Assembly (NCBI GenBank): GCA_964230195.1
Contig: CAXRGH010000077.1
Span: 1 to 9,831 of the forward strand
Origin: CAXRGH01 sp964230195
GTDB lineage: Bacteria; Pseudomonadota; Gammaproteobacteria; Enterobacterales; Alteromonadaceae
Direction: 5' to 3'
DNA: 9,831 bases
Shown here: piece after piece, positions 1-5,685 of the stretch
How positions within the stretch are numbered: the stretch's first letter is position 1
How the letters are laid out: each line of letters starts with the position of its first letter
Translations under genes and position numbers: made by a program
The notes under the pieces: generated by a model
Seen by the model: only the letters and a program-made list of their open reading frames with translations
What the model was told of the DNA's origin: nothing
Database searches by the model: none

Positions 1-1908
1 CTACAAATAGAGCATCAGTACAGCAAGCAGGATATTCTGACGGCGTATTTCAATTTGGCGCCATATGGAGGTAACGTTGAGGGAATCGGTGCAGCGAGTT
101 TTTTGTATTTCCAAAAATCCCCACACCAATTGAACCCGCTAGAAGCAATTATACTATCGGTCATCCCACAAAACCCAAACAAGCGAAATCCGGCAAAACA
201 GTCCAGTCTGTCGCATATCAAGCAGGCCATATCCAGACTGATCGAACGTCTTGAATCCAGCCAATTTGCGTCATGGTTAACGGATGCTCAAGACCTACCA
301 CTGTTGTTGAAACGTGACACGACTTATCTCAACCTTGCGCCACATTTCACACAATACATACGGAATAATCAGGCCAATTATACGCAACCAAAAGCAAGCG
401 TAACCACGAGCTTAGTCTCGAATAAACAACGTCAAGCAATGCGTGTGGTAAAGAACTACGTGAATCGAAAGGCTGACGTTGGACTAGCTAACGCCAGCGT
501 CATCGTTCTTAATAGTGATACGATGAACATCGAGGTTATGATTGGATCGGCAGACTTTTTTAACCACAAGATTCAAGGTCAAGTCAATGGAACCCTCGCC
601 AAACGCTCCCCCGGTTCAACATTAAAGCCTTTTATTTATGGGTTAGCGCTGGATCAAGGCTTGATCCATCCATTAACCATACTGAGTGATTCACCAGATC
701 AATATGCAGGGTATACACCCGAAAATTTTGATAAGCAATTTCTCGGACCTATCTCAGCAACTCAAGCATTGATAACCAGTAGAAACCTGCCCGCCGTCAA
801 TCTTCAAAATCAGCTCTCTGAAAATAACCTTTATGACTTACTATTGAAAGCTCAGGTCACAAAGCTCAAAGCGCCAGAGCATTATGGTCTCTCACTGGGA
901 CTTGGCGGTGCCGAAGTGACTATGTTGGAGCTGGTTGGTTTATACGCCAGTTTAAATAATGAGGGACTATTTCAACGTCCCCAGCCATTCACACAGACAA
1001 CAAAAATGTCTACCAAACGACTACTATCGCCAGAAGCGAGTTTCTTGGTTCTAGATATGCTCAAACAGAATCCCCCGCCAGCAACACACCGTCAAATCGG
1101 AAATACAAATAACAATTATCGAGTTGGCTGGAAAACCGGAACATCATGGGGGTTCAGAGATGCCTGGGCAATAGGTTTGATTGAAAATTACGTCGTTGCT
1201 GTGTGGGTCGGAAATTTCGAAGGGCACGGAAATCCCTCATTTGTAGGGGCAACCGCCGCAGGTCCTCTACTATTTGAACTGATTGATGGTTTGCTGCCAG
1301 ATACTCAAACCTATACAAACAAGCAATCACGTCGTCCTTCAAAAATAAAAAGAGTCCCTATCTGCGAACCCAGCGGAACACTCATGCATAAGAACTGCCC
1401 GTCGGAGACCAGCGGCTGGTTTATTCCGGGTATATCCCCTATCGCTCATGATCCGATTTATCGAAACATTCTCGTCAATACCCAGACAGGGTTAAGAGCA
1501 TGCGCTCCAAGTAATAATACCGAAGAAAAAGTCGTTGCGTTTTGGCCCTCAAAATTCACTTCTGTCTTCCGTCTAGCGGGAATTACCGTTGATGAGCCTC
1601 CCCCATTTGAATCAAGTTGCACAGCGATAGAAAATGCTGACAAAGGGAGAGCGCCAAGTATCACTTCTCCGGTCAAGAATCTGGTTTATCACCATCAACC
1701 CGGCAAACCTCTCCCACTGACGGCACAATATGACAGCGGTGTAAAACAACTCTATTGGTTTGCCAATAAACAGTTTATTGCGGCAACTAAAGCGCAATCG
1801 CGGGCATATTGGGAGCCATCCCCAGGTAAACATGTGATAACAGTGGTTGATGATAATGGTCGCAGCCACTCGCAATCACTGATGGTCTCATCAGTAATTG
1901 GTCAGTAA
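1..1908 (+). CDS. pbpC: Penicillin-binding protein 1C, 5'-truncated by the window edge
   Basis: This is a bifunctional class A penicillin-binding protein that polymerises glycan strands and cross-links peptides in the periplasm, anchored to the inner membrane. The frame is open from base 1. The first codons encode the end of the GT51 transglycosylase domain (ysKqdILtaYfNlaPYGgNvEGi), so the ATG at 55 is internal and the true start lies outside the window. The transpeptidase domain has all three expected motifs: SxxK as STLK (616-627), SxN as SRN (778-786) and KTG followed by TS (1132-1146). After it comes the cysteine-containing linker typical of PbpC (CEPSGTL...NCP...DWFIPG-like, about 1366-1500). 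A BiPBP_C beta-domain follows (about 1650-1900, with LYWFaNkqfI and GkHvitVVDDnGRS). PbpC often sits next to an alpha-2-macroglobulin gene (yfhM type), but any such gene would be upstream, outside the window. The identification is secure and no frameshift is seen. Confidence 0.95.
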   Translation, partial: LQIEHQYSKQDILTAYFNLAPYGGNVEGIGAASFLYFQKSPHQLNPLEAIILSVIPQNPNKRNPAKQSSLSHIKQAISRLIERLESSQFASWLTDAQDLPLLLKRDTTYLNLAPHFTQYIRNNQANYTQPKASVTTSLVSNKQRQAMRVVKNYVNRKADVGLANASVIVLNSDTMNIEVMIGSADFFNHKIQGQVNGTLAKRSPGSTLKPFIYGLALDQGLIHPLTILSDSPDQYAGYTPENFDKQFLGPISATQALITSRNLPAVNLQNQLSENNLYDLLLKAQVTKLKAPEHYGLSLGLGGAEVTMLELVGLYASLNNEGLFQRPQPFTQTTKMSTKRLLSPEASFLVLDMLKQNPPPATHRQIGNTNNNYRVGWKTGTSWGFRDAWAIGLIENYVVAVWVGNFEGHGNPSFVGATAAGPLLFELIDGLLPDTQTYTNKQSRRPSKIKRVPICEPSGTLMHKNCPSETSGWFIPGISPIAHDPIYRNILVNTQTGLRACAPSNNTEEKVVAFWPSKFTSVFRLAGITVDEPPPFESSCTAIENADKGRAPSITSPVKNLVYHHQPGKPLPLTAQYDSGVKQLYWFANKQFIAATKAQSRAYWEPSPGKHVITVVDDNGRSHSQSLMVSSVIGQ

Positions 1909-1937
1909 CTTGGCAAATCATCTGAAGACCTTCCCCC

Positions 1938-1964
1938 ACGTCCTTGGCAAAGGTTGAAGGACGT
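1938..1964 (+). terminator. Hairpin downstream of pbpC, terminator-like but without a U-tract
   Basis: A perfect 8-bp inverted repeat, ACGTCCTT / AAGGACGT, encloses an 11-base loop and lies 30 bases after the pbpC stop. A shorter alternative stem (CCTT-GGCA-AAGG) is nested inside. The 3' side runs into ATTTCAAAG, not a U-run, so this is a weak intrinsic terminator at best. It may act as a 3'-end stabilising structure or a Rho-linked end. Confidence 0.4.
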
Positions 1965-2031
1965 ATTTCAAAGCAACCAACCGATAAACACACTTGTTTA
2001 CATTAAAGGGTATAATAATGCGAGCAATCTA

Positions 2032-2059
2032 TTGTCAGTCATGTCAGTGTATTTATACT
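2032..2059 (+). promoter_or_regulatory. Candidate sigma-70 promoter for the PGPGW-type gene
   Basis: TTGTCA (2032-2037) and TATACT (2054-2059) each match the sigma-70 consensus at 5 of 6 positions, with a 16-base spacer. Transcription would start near 2066, leaving a short leader with the GGGAG ribosome-binding site (about 2076-2080) nine bases before the ATG at 2090. A second TATAAT occurs at 2011-2016 but has no convincing -35 partner. Confidence 0.5.
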
Positions 2060-2089
2060 TGAATAAGAAAAACGCGGGAGACATTATTA

Positions 2090-2305
2090 ATGAAAAAACT
2101 GACCAGAATTTCTATCGGCGGTGTACTCGTATTGGTGGGATTCATATTCTTCATAGTGCCTGGCTCAATCTTACTAGTGATCGCAGGATTGATGTTTTTG
2201 AGCATTGATATACCAATAGCGAAGACATGGTTGAGAAAAAGTCAAAATGTCGCTCAACAGGGTGCGAGACGAATTGATAAATGGCTAGTGCGGCGCAAAC
2301 ACTAA
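2090..2305 (+). CDS. Small two-helix membrane protein, PGPGW-type family
   Basis: A 71-residue protein with a short basic N-terminus (MKKLTR), a helical hydrophobic hairpin at about residues 8-38, and a basic C-terminal tail rich in Arg/Lys (ending RRIDKWLVRRKH). The pattern fits the PGPGW putative transmembrane family (PF09656): a hydrophobic segment, then VPGS where the family has LPGPGW, then a second hydrophobic segment ending near IPIAKTWLRK. The GPGW part of the name motif is therefore not conserved here. The function of the family is unknown; tellurium-resistance names sometimes given to it are not supported by this sequence. The start is supported by GGGAG nine bases upstream. It appears to be a single-gene unit between its own promoter candidate and a strong terminator, converging on the DAHP synthase gene. 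Confidence 0.8.
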   Translation: MKKLTRISIGGVLVLVGFIFFIVPGSILLVIAGLMFLSIDIPIAKTWLRKSQNVAQQGARRIDKWLVRRKH

Positions 2306-2311
2306 ACATAC

Positions 2312-2348
2312 AATGCCAGTGCTATGACGAACACTGGCATTATTTTTC
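2312..2348 (+). terminator. Strong intrinsic terminator after the PGPGW-type gene, between convergent genes
   Basis: A perfect 10-bp stem, AATGCCAGTG / CACTGGCATT (2312-2321 and 2332-2341), has a 10-base loop and is followed on the plus strand by ATTTTTCTT. It begins six bases after the stop at 2305 and ends just before the stop of the minus-strand DAHP synthase gene. On the minus strand the bases after the stem (GTATGTTTAG) are only mildly U-rich, so it may also serve that gene, less efficiently. Confidence 0.85.
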
Positions 2349-2355
2349 TTCGATT

Positions 2356-3702
2356 TTAAACCGATTTCTTCAATCTATCAGCAACAAGAAACGCCAGCTC
2401 AAGTACTTGGTCCGCATTCAGTCGTGGATCACATTGCGTTTGATAGCATTGTGCGAGATCCGATTCACTAATTTCATATGCACCACCAATACACTCGGTC
2501 ACATGTTGGCCTGTCATTTCTAAATGAATACCGCCCGCATGGGTGCCTTCGCTTTGATGAGCTGCAAAAAATTGTTCAATTTCTTTCAAAATATCATCAA
2601 AGTTTCGCGTCTTATAGCCACTGGATGCAGTTTTTGTATTGCCATGCATAGGATCAGATGTCCAAACCACATTCCTGCCCTCCTGTTTCACTCGAGCCAG
2701 TAATCTTGGTAAATTATCGGCAAGATTATTAGCCCCCATTCGAGTTATGAGAGTTAAACGGCCAGGTATGTTCTCTGGATTCAACGCGTCAATCAACCGT
2801 ATCAATTCATCAGGCTGCATCGTTGGTCCAACTTTAACGCCTATTGGGTTGTGAATACCACGGAAAAATTCAACGTGAGCGTGATCAAGTTGACGAGTAC
2901 GTTCACCTATCCACAACATATGTGCCGAACAGTTGTACCACTTACCAGTCAGCGTATCGACACGAGTTAATGCCTGTTCGTAATTCAATAATAAGGCTTC
3001 GTGGGAGGTGAATAACGAAGTCTCGTGAAGCATTGGATGGGTGTTCGAATTAATGCCAATGACTTCCATAAACTCGAGTGCATCGTGCAATCGCTCCACC
3101 ATATCTTGATAACGCTCTTTCAATGGATTGCTTTCAACGAACGCCATGTTCCAGCGATTAATTTGATGTAAATCGGCCAAACCACCTTGTGAAAATGCTC
3201 TCAGCAGATTCAGTGTTGCCGCTGACTGTTGATAGGCTTGCAACATACGGTCAGGATTGGGTATTCTTGCATTTTCAGTAAATTCAAAACTGTTAATAAT
3301 GTCACCGCGGTAGGTTGGTAGCTCAATCCCATTTCTCACTTCTACATTACTTGAACGCGGCTTAGCATATTGTCCTGCCATTCTGGCAATCTTAGTCACT
3401 GGTACTTTACCCGCGTAAGTTAGAACAATTGCCATTTGCAATATCACTTTGAAGGTATCGCGGATTTTGGGTGCATTGAATTCCATGAAGGATTCCGCAC
3501 AATCACCACCTTGAAGCACAAAACCGTTGCCTTGAGAAACATCAGCCAACTGCTTAAATAGTTGTCGAGTCTCTTCAGCAAACACCAAGGGTGGAAATGT
3601 TTTCAAACGTGTTTCAACGTCAGATAAAGCGGCAAATTCTGGGTATTCAGGCTGTTGAAGGATGGGGAAATTTCTCCAACTGTCAGGTTTCCACTCGCTC
3701 AC
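2356..3702 (-). CDS. aroG: Class II 3-deoxy-7-phosphoheptulonate (DAHP) synthase
   Basis: This enzyme condenses phosphoenolpyruvate with erythrose 4-phosphate to give DAHP, the first step of the shikimate pathway, in the cytoplasm. The 448-residue length matches class II (plant/Mycobacterium-type) enzymes rather than the roughly 350-residue AroF/G/H class I. The four metal ligands of the family can be placed: Cys68 in GGDCAES, His353 in DPMHGNT, Glu395 in GGIHLEMTG, and Asp425 in CDPRLN. The spacings from His to Glu (42) and Glu to Asp (30) equal those I recall for M. tuberculosis AroG. PRSSN and the RxGANN-like MGANN segments are also present. The start is GTG, chosen because a perfect AAGGAG lies eight bases upstream and the reading MSEWKPDSW is the usual family N-terminus. 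No separate regulatory domain is fused. It stands alone, not in a phenazine or other biosynthetic cluster. Confidence 0.95.
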   Translation of the reverse strand: MSEWKPDSWRNFPILQQPEYPEFAALSDVETRLKTFPPLVFAEETRQLFKQLADVSQGNGFVLQGGDCAESFMEFNAPKIRDTFKVILQMAIVLTYAGKVPVTKIARMAGQYAKPRSSNVEVRNGIELPTYRGDIINSFEFTENARIPNPDRMLQAYQQSAATLNLLRAFSQGGLADLHQINRWNMAFVESNPLKERYQDMVERLHDALEFMEVIGINSNTHPMLHETSLFTSHEALLLNYEQALTRVDTLTGKWYNCSAHMLWIGERTRQLDHAHVEFFRGIHNPIGVKVGPTMQPDELIRLIDALNPENIPGRLTLITRMGANNLADNLPRLLARVKQEGRNVVWTSDPMHGNTKTASSGYKTRNFDDILKEIEQFFAAHQSEGTHAGGIHLEMTGQHVTECIGGAYEISESDLAQCYQTQCDPRLNADQVLELAFLVADRLKKSV

Positions 3703-3710
3703 AAAGGACT

Positions 3711-3716
3711 CTCCTT
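3711..3716 (-). promoter_or_regulatory. Ribosome-binding site that fixes the GTG start of DAHP synthase
   Basis: On the minus strand AAGGAG is followed by eight bases and then GTG (3702-3700). This is the best Shine-Dalgarno sequence in the window and supports the non-ATG start. Confidence 0.85.
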
Positions 3717-3757
3717 ATTTCGTTCTATGGTAAACCTCTAACATAAACCAAAATGGA

Positions 3758-3797
3758 AAAATAGCGACCACTATTTATTGTCAATCGTAACGATTGA
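3758..3797 (-). promoter_or_regulatory. Candidate promoter of DAHP synthase with overlapping operator-like palindrome
   Basis: On the minus strand a consensus TTGACA (3784-3779) is followed after 15 bases by TATTTT (3763-3758), or after 16 by ATTTTT. The spacing is short and the -10 weak, so the promoter call is moderate. The -35 box overlaps one arm of a perfect 7-bp inverted repeat, TCAATCG-TAA-CGATTGA (3781-3797). The repeat is not followed by a U-tract on either strand, so it is unlikely to be the terminator of the upstream phosphatase gene. Its position suits a repressor operator. It does not match the TyrR box (TGTAAA-N6-TTTACA) that I know. Confidence 0.45.
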
Positions 3798-3829
3798 TTA
3801 ATTTTAACGCACTTAAGGTTTTTCAGTGG

Positions 3830-4297
3830 TTAGCTGGATAACTTCTGAATTAATTGATGACTAGCATCCTCAATCAAATCTAATACCAATTCGAATCCGT
3901 CATCTCCGCCATAATAGGGGTCAGGAACTTCACTTCGTTCCAAAGTACCAAGTGACAAAAACAACTCAATTTTATGATGATGATGCGGAGGGCACATAGC
4001 CTCAAGATCTGCCAAATTATGCCGGTCCATTGCAAAAATGTAGTCATAGGCGTCAAAATCACTGGCAGTCACAGGTCTAGATTGAATAGATTCAAAACTA
4101 TAACCACGCGCTTCTCCAGCAGCCATCGCTCGGGCATCAGGCGCTTTACCTTTGTGATATCCGATGGTGCCTGCAGAATCAATATCAATACTGAGCCCTG
4201 CTTGTTCCGATAAATGCCTAAATACTGCCTCTGCAGTCGGTGAACGACAGATATTGCCTAAACAAACAAACAACACTTTTTTTTGAGATTTCGTCAT
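3830..4297 (-). CDS. Low-molecular-weight protein-tyrosine phosphatase
   Basis: A cytoplasmic phosphatase of the LMW-PTP family, which removes phosphate from phosphotyrosine through a cysteinyl-phosphate intermediate. With the upstream GTG (4300) counted as residue 1, the P-loop CLGNICRS places the nucleophile at Cys13 and Arg at 19. The general acid is Asp127 in the DPYYGG loop, with the paired tyrosines that flank the active site. Total length of about 155 residues is normal. Two start codons are adjacent, GTG at 4300 and ATG at 4297. I prefer the ATG because AGGGAG then lies eight bases upstream; choosing GTG would add one residue. A run of four histidines (about 106-109) lies on a loop where the family often has HH. 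Wzb-type enzymes pair with a tyrosine kinase in capsule loci, but no such neighbours occur here, so the substrate is unknown. A 26-codon membrane peptide gene lies 50 bases upstream and may be co-transcribed. Confidence 0.93.
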   Translation of the reverse strand: MTKSQKKVLFVCLGNICRSPTAEAVFRHLSEQAGLSIDIDSAGTIGYHKGKAPDARAMAAGEARGYSFESIQSRPVTASDFDAYDYIFAMDRHNLADLEAMCPPHHHHKIELFLSLGTLERSEVPDPYYGGDDGFELVLDLIEDASHQLIQKLSS

Positions 4298-4328
4298 CAC
4301 ACCCTCTCCCTGTTTACACTGAAAGTAA

Positions 4329-4342
4329 TATCAAGCTTGATA
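4329..4342. promoter_or_regulatory. 14-bp perfect palindrome upstream of the phosphatase gene
   Basis: TATCAAGCTTGATA is a perfect palindrome with no spacer, in the 50-base gap between the small ORF and the phosphatase. It also falls between a TTGAAA (4351-4346, minus strand) and a poor -10 (TTACTT). It could be an operator over an internal promoter, or simply chance. No regulator is recognised for it. Confidence 0.3.
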
Positions 4343-4347
4343 CGTTT

Positions 4348-4428
4348 TCAACGATATTTTCTTACCACAAAATACATTGCAATTGTCAATAAAAGTGCTG
4401 GTATTATCCATAATAATTCCGCATTCAT
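4348..4428 (-). CDS. Candidate 26-residue single-helix membrane peptide
   Basis: An unlisted short ORF on the minus strand, ATG at 4428-4426 and TGA at 4350-4348. The product starts MNAELLWIIPALLLTIAMY and ends FVVRKYR: an acidic/polar N-terminus, about 18 hydrophobic residues (L5 to V22), then a positively charged end, as in known bacterial small membrane proteins. This charge pattern suggests the C-terminus faces the cytoplasm. GGAG lies nine bases before the ATG (4441-4438), so the start is well placed. It precedes the phosphatase gene by 50 bases on the same strand, and an FNR-like site lies about 60 bases upstream. I do not recognise the family; it is not CydX, KdpF or MetS by sequence. 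That it is translated is an inference from the start site, composition and topology. Confidence 0.55.
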   Translation of the reverse strand: MNAELLWIIPALLLTIAMYFVVRKYR

Positions 4429-4625
4429 TTCTATTTACTCCATAAGTTTCAATATATTAAGGTTACTTCATTTTCCTTGAAACTCAAATATTGACTGAAA
4501 TCAAGCGATGGTGCTTTTTTGATGATGCTTAATTTGCATCGTGCAATTCGTCGCGAGTATTTTATATTAGGGTATTATCGGGTATTCTAGTTGCTGTATT
4601 TCAAGGATGTACGCAAACAAAAATA
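4429..4625. other. Divergent intergenic region, AT-rich
   Basis: This AT-rich stretch separates the minus-strand small ORF/phosphatase genes from the plus-strand membrane protein gene. Besides the FNR-like site at 4491-4504 it holds a 7-bp stem with one G-U pair (ATGATGC / GCATCGT, 4522-4542), preceded rather than followed by a T-run on the plus strand, so it is not a terminator for plus-strand transcripts. It also holds a short direct repeat GGGTATT at 4570-4587. Possible -10 boxes are TATATT on the minus strand (4456-4451) and TATATT on the plus strand (4563-4568). Neither has a good -35, which would fit activator-dependent promoters. Confidence 0.5.
4491..4504. promoter_or_regulatory. FNR/Anr-like binding site
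   Basis: TTGACTGAAATCAA matches TTGAT-N4-ATCAA at nine of ten fixed bases; on the minus strand it reads TTGAT-TTCA-GTCAA. FNR-family regulators use this site to control genes in response to low oxygen. It lies 62 bases from the small ORF start and 121 bases from the start of the plus-strand gene. On the minus strand the nearest -10 candidate would put it near -51, which is not the classic -41.5. On the plus strand a poor -10 (TTAATT, 4529) would put it near -43. The target direction is therefore undecided. Confidence 0.45.
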
Positions 4626-5642
4626 ATGAATAAGTTAATTACCTCACCTCAACTAAACCTCCTCGCCAAGTTGGTTTTATTACCCGTCACGATTGCCACG
4701 GGGGCGCTTAGGATAATCCATCGCGGCTACCACAGTATGATGAATTTTCTGCGTTACCTTCATGATTTGTGGCTCAATGAGTTTACCTCTCTCCAACGAT
4801 GGTACCTAGCGACCGTCCTGTTCATATTTCCATTGGAATTGTACTCACTGGCTATTTTTGTTGCTTGTGCAGTGGTGCTTATTGAGTTTTGGCCAAAGGT
4901 TATGACTTTGTGGGAATCGAATGGTGGAAAGTTAGCGCTAATTTTTGGTTATGCTGTTGTTATGAACTTTGCTCTGGCAAGTGCTGCAAGCATGGTCAAT
5001 GAAGTCAGCGGGATTAGCGCAAACTACTTACCTTATACTCATAACTTTGCTGCCATCTTAATTATGCCCCAGTGGATTTTTGGAGTGACCCTCGTCATAC
5101 TCATATTATTGCAAGTATGGCTAATATTCACGGTACTGTGGCATGTCCTCAAAAAAGCGTTCGGCCCGCGTCGCACTAAACACGCTTCGGAAGAACGATT
5201 TCCATTGTTGACCACAGTCGCTAAAACAATTGTGGTTGGTTTCCGTGCCCCCAGTATGGTTGAGATGTCATTGCCCACAAAAGCGAAAGCTACCGCTGAA
5301 TTTGAGTTGCAGAACGAAGACAGGTCAAATGATCCGCCTATCGAAAAACATATTGAAGCGCTTGCGAAGCAGTTAAACGTTAACTTTAATGGTAACAGTG
5401 ACGACGGAAAACCCGTTGGAATTCTTACGCAGTTGCAAAAACTTTTATTACTCTCTTTCATCTATCACCAAGAAGCTGATGAATATTCTCGTTGTCAGTT
5501 GAAACAAGGACAAAGAGCGATTGAATTGAATGATAGAGAAGTGCTCATTGTTTCAAAGATCAACAAAGCGTTCAGTCTGTCAGTAGAGGCATGTCAATCT
5601 GCTGCATATCCATTGGCGTCTGATTCACTCAACACCCAGTAA
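4626..5642 (+). CDS. Membrane protein of unknown function with cytosolic-type C-terminal half
   Basis: I do not recognise this 338-residue protein. It has an amphipathic N-terminal stretch (residues 9-32, possibly membrane-associated) and three clear hydrophobic segments: about 60-88, 102-124 and 141-172. A basic stop-transfer follows (KKAFGPRRTK, 176-185). The remaining 150 residues are hydrophilic, including a helical, acidic linker (220-250) and a Leu-rich stretch, LTQLQKLLLLSF (267-278). No enzyme motif, Cys cluster or nucleotide-binding loop is visible. The ATG at 4626 has no well-placed Shine-Dalgarno: the only AAGGA is at 4603-4607, 18 bases away. The frame is open upstream to a stop at 4530 without ATG/GTG/TTG, so 4626 is the best start, probably weakly translated. 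It is divergent from the small ORF/phosphatase genes and converges on the hybrid kinase with a 24-base gap. Confidence 0.8.
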   Translation: MNKLITSPQLNLLAKLVLLPVTIATGALRIIHRGYHSMMNFLRYLHDLWLNEFTSLQRWYLATVLFIFPLELYSLAIFVACAVVLIEFWPKVMTLWESNGGKLALIFGYAVVMNFALASAASMVNEVSGISANYLPYTHNFAAILIMPQWIFGVTLVILILLQVWLIFTVLWHVLKKAFGPRRTKHASEERFPLLTTVAKTIVVGFRAPSMVEMSLPTKAKATAEFELQNEDRSNDPPIEKHIEALAKQLNVNFNGNSDDGKPVGILTQLQKLLLLSFIYHQEADEYSRCQLKQGQRAIELNDREVLIVSKINKAFSLSVEACQSAAYPLASDSLNTQ

Positions 5643-5656
5643 TACAATTGAAAATG

Positions 5657-5685
5657 TTGGCGGCCCTCAAGAAAGTGGCTGCCAA
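5657..5685 (-). terminator. Hairpin spanning the hybrid kinase stop codon, likely terminator
   Basis: A 9-bp stem with one G-U pair, TTGGCGGCC / GGCTGCCAA, has an 11-base loop that contains the kinase stop codon (TGA, 5669-5667). On the minus strand the stem is followed by CATTTTCAAT, a modest U-tract. On the plus strand it is followed by TGTTCTCGC, which is poor. It probably ends kinase transcripts and may hinder read-through from the converging membrane protein gene. Confidence 0.5.

Noticed and set aside
55..57. ATG at 55 as the start of the first gene
   Set aside because: The frame is open to base 1 and the upstream codons continue the conserved transglycosylase sequence, so this is an internal methionine.
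1954..2208. An 84-codon plus-strand ORF overlapping the PGPGW-type gene
   Set aside because: It overlaps the 2090-2305 gene in another frame and lacks a ribosome-binding site, whereas the 2090 gene has a good one, a family-like pattern and a matching terminator.
3781..3797. The TCAATCG/CGATTGA palindrome as a terminator of the phosphatase gene
   Set aside because: On the minus strand it is followed by CAATAAATAG, with no U-tract, and the stem is short. The overlap with a consensus -35 box suits an operator better.
3974..3985. ATGATGATG-like repeat in the phosphatase as a possible microsatellite
   Set aside because: It simply encodes the four-histidine run of the phosphatase and is too short to count as a repeat element.
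4283..4480. A 65-codon plus-strand ORF between the phosphatase and the membrane protein gene
   Set aside because: It lies antisense to the phosphatase start and the small ORF, has no ribosome-binding site and has a composition typical of AT-rich intergenic DNA. The minus-strand 26-codon ORF is the better explanation of the region.
4522..4590. A 22-codon plus-strand ORF (ATG at 4522) before the membrane protein gene
   Set aside because: No Shine-Dalgarno precedes it (the upstream bases are a T-run), and it overlaps an inverted repeat. It has no recognisable composition bias.
5039..5461. A 140-codon minus-strand ORF opposite the unknown membrane protein
   Set aside because: It is antisense within a longer ORF that has clear membrane segments and sensible codon use. 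The minus-strand product looks like an unstructured mixture and has no start signal.
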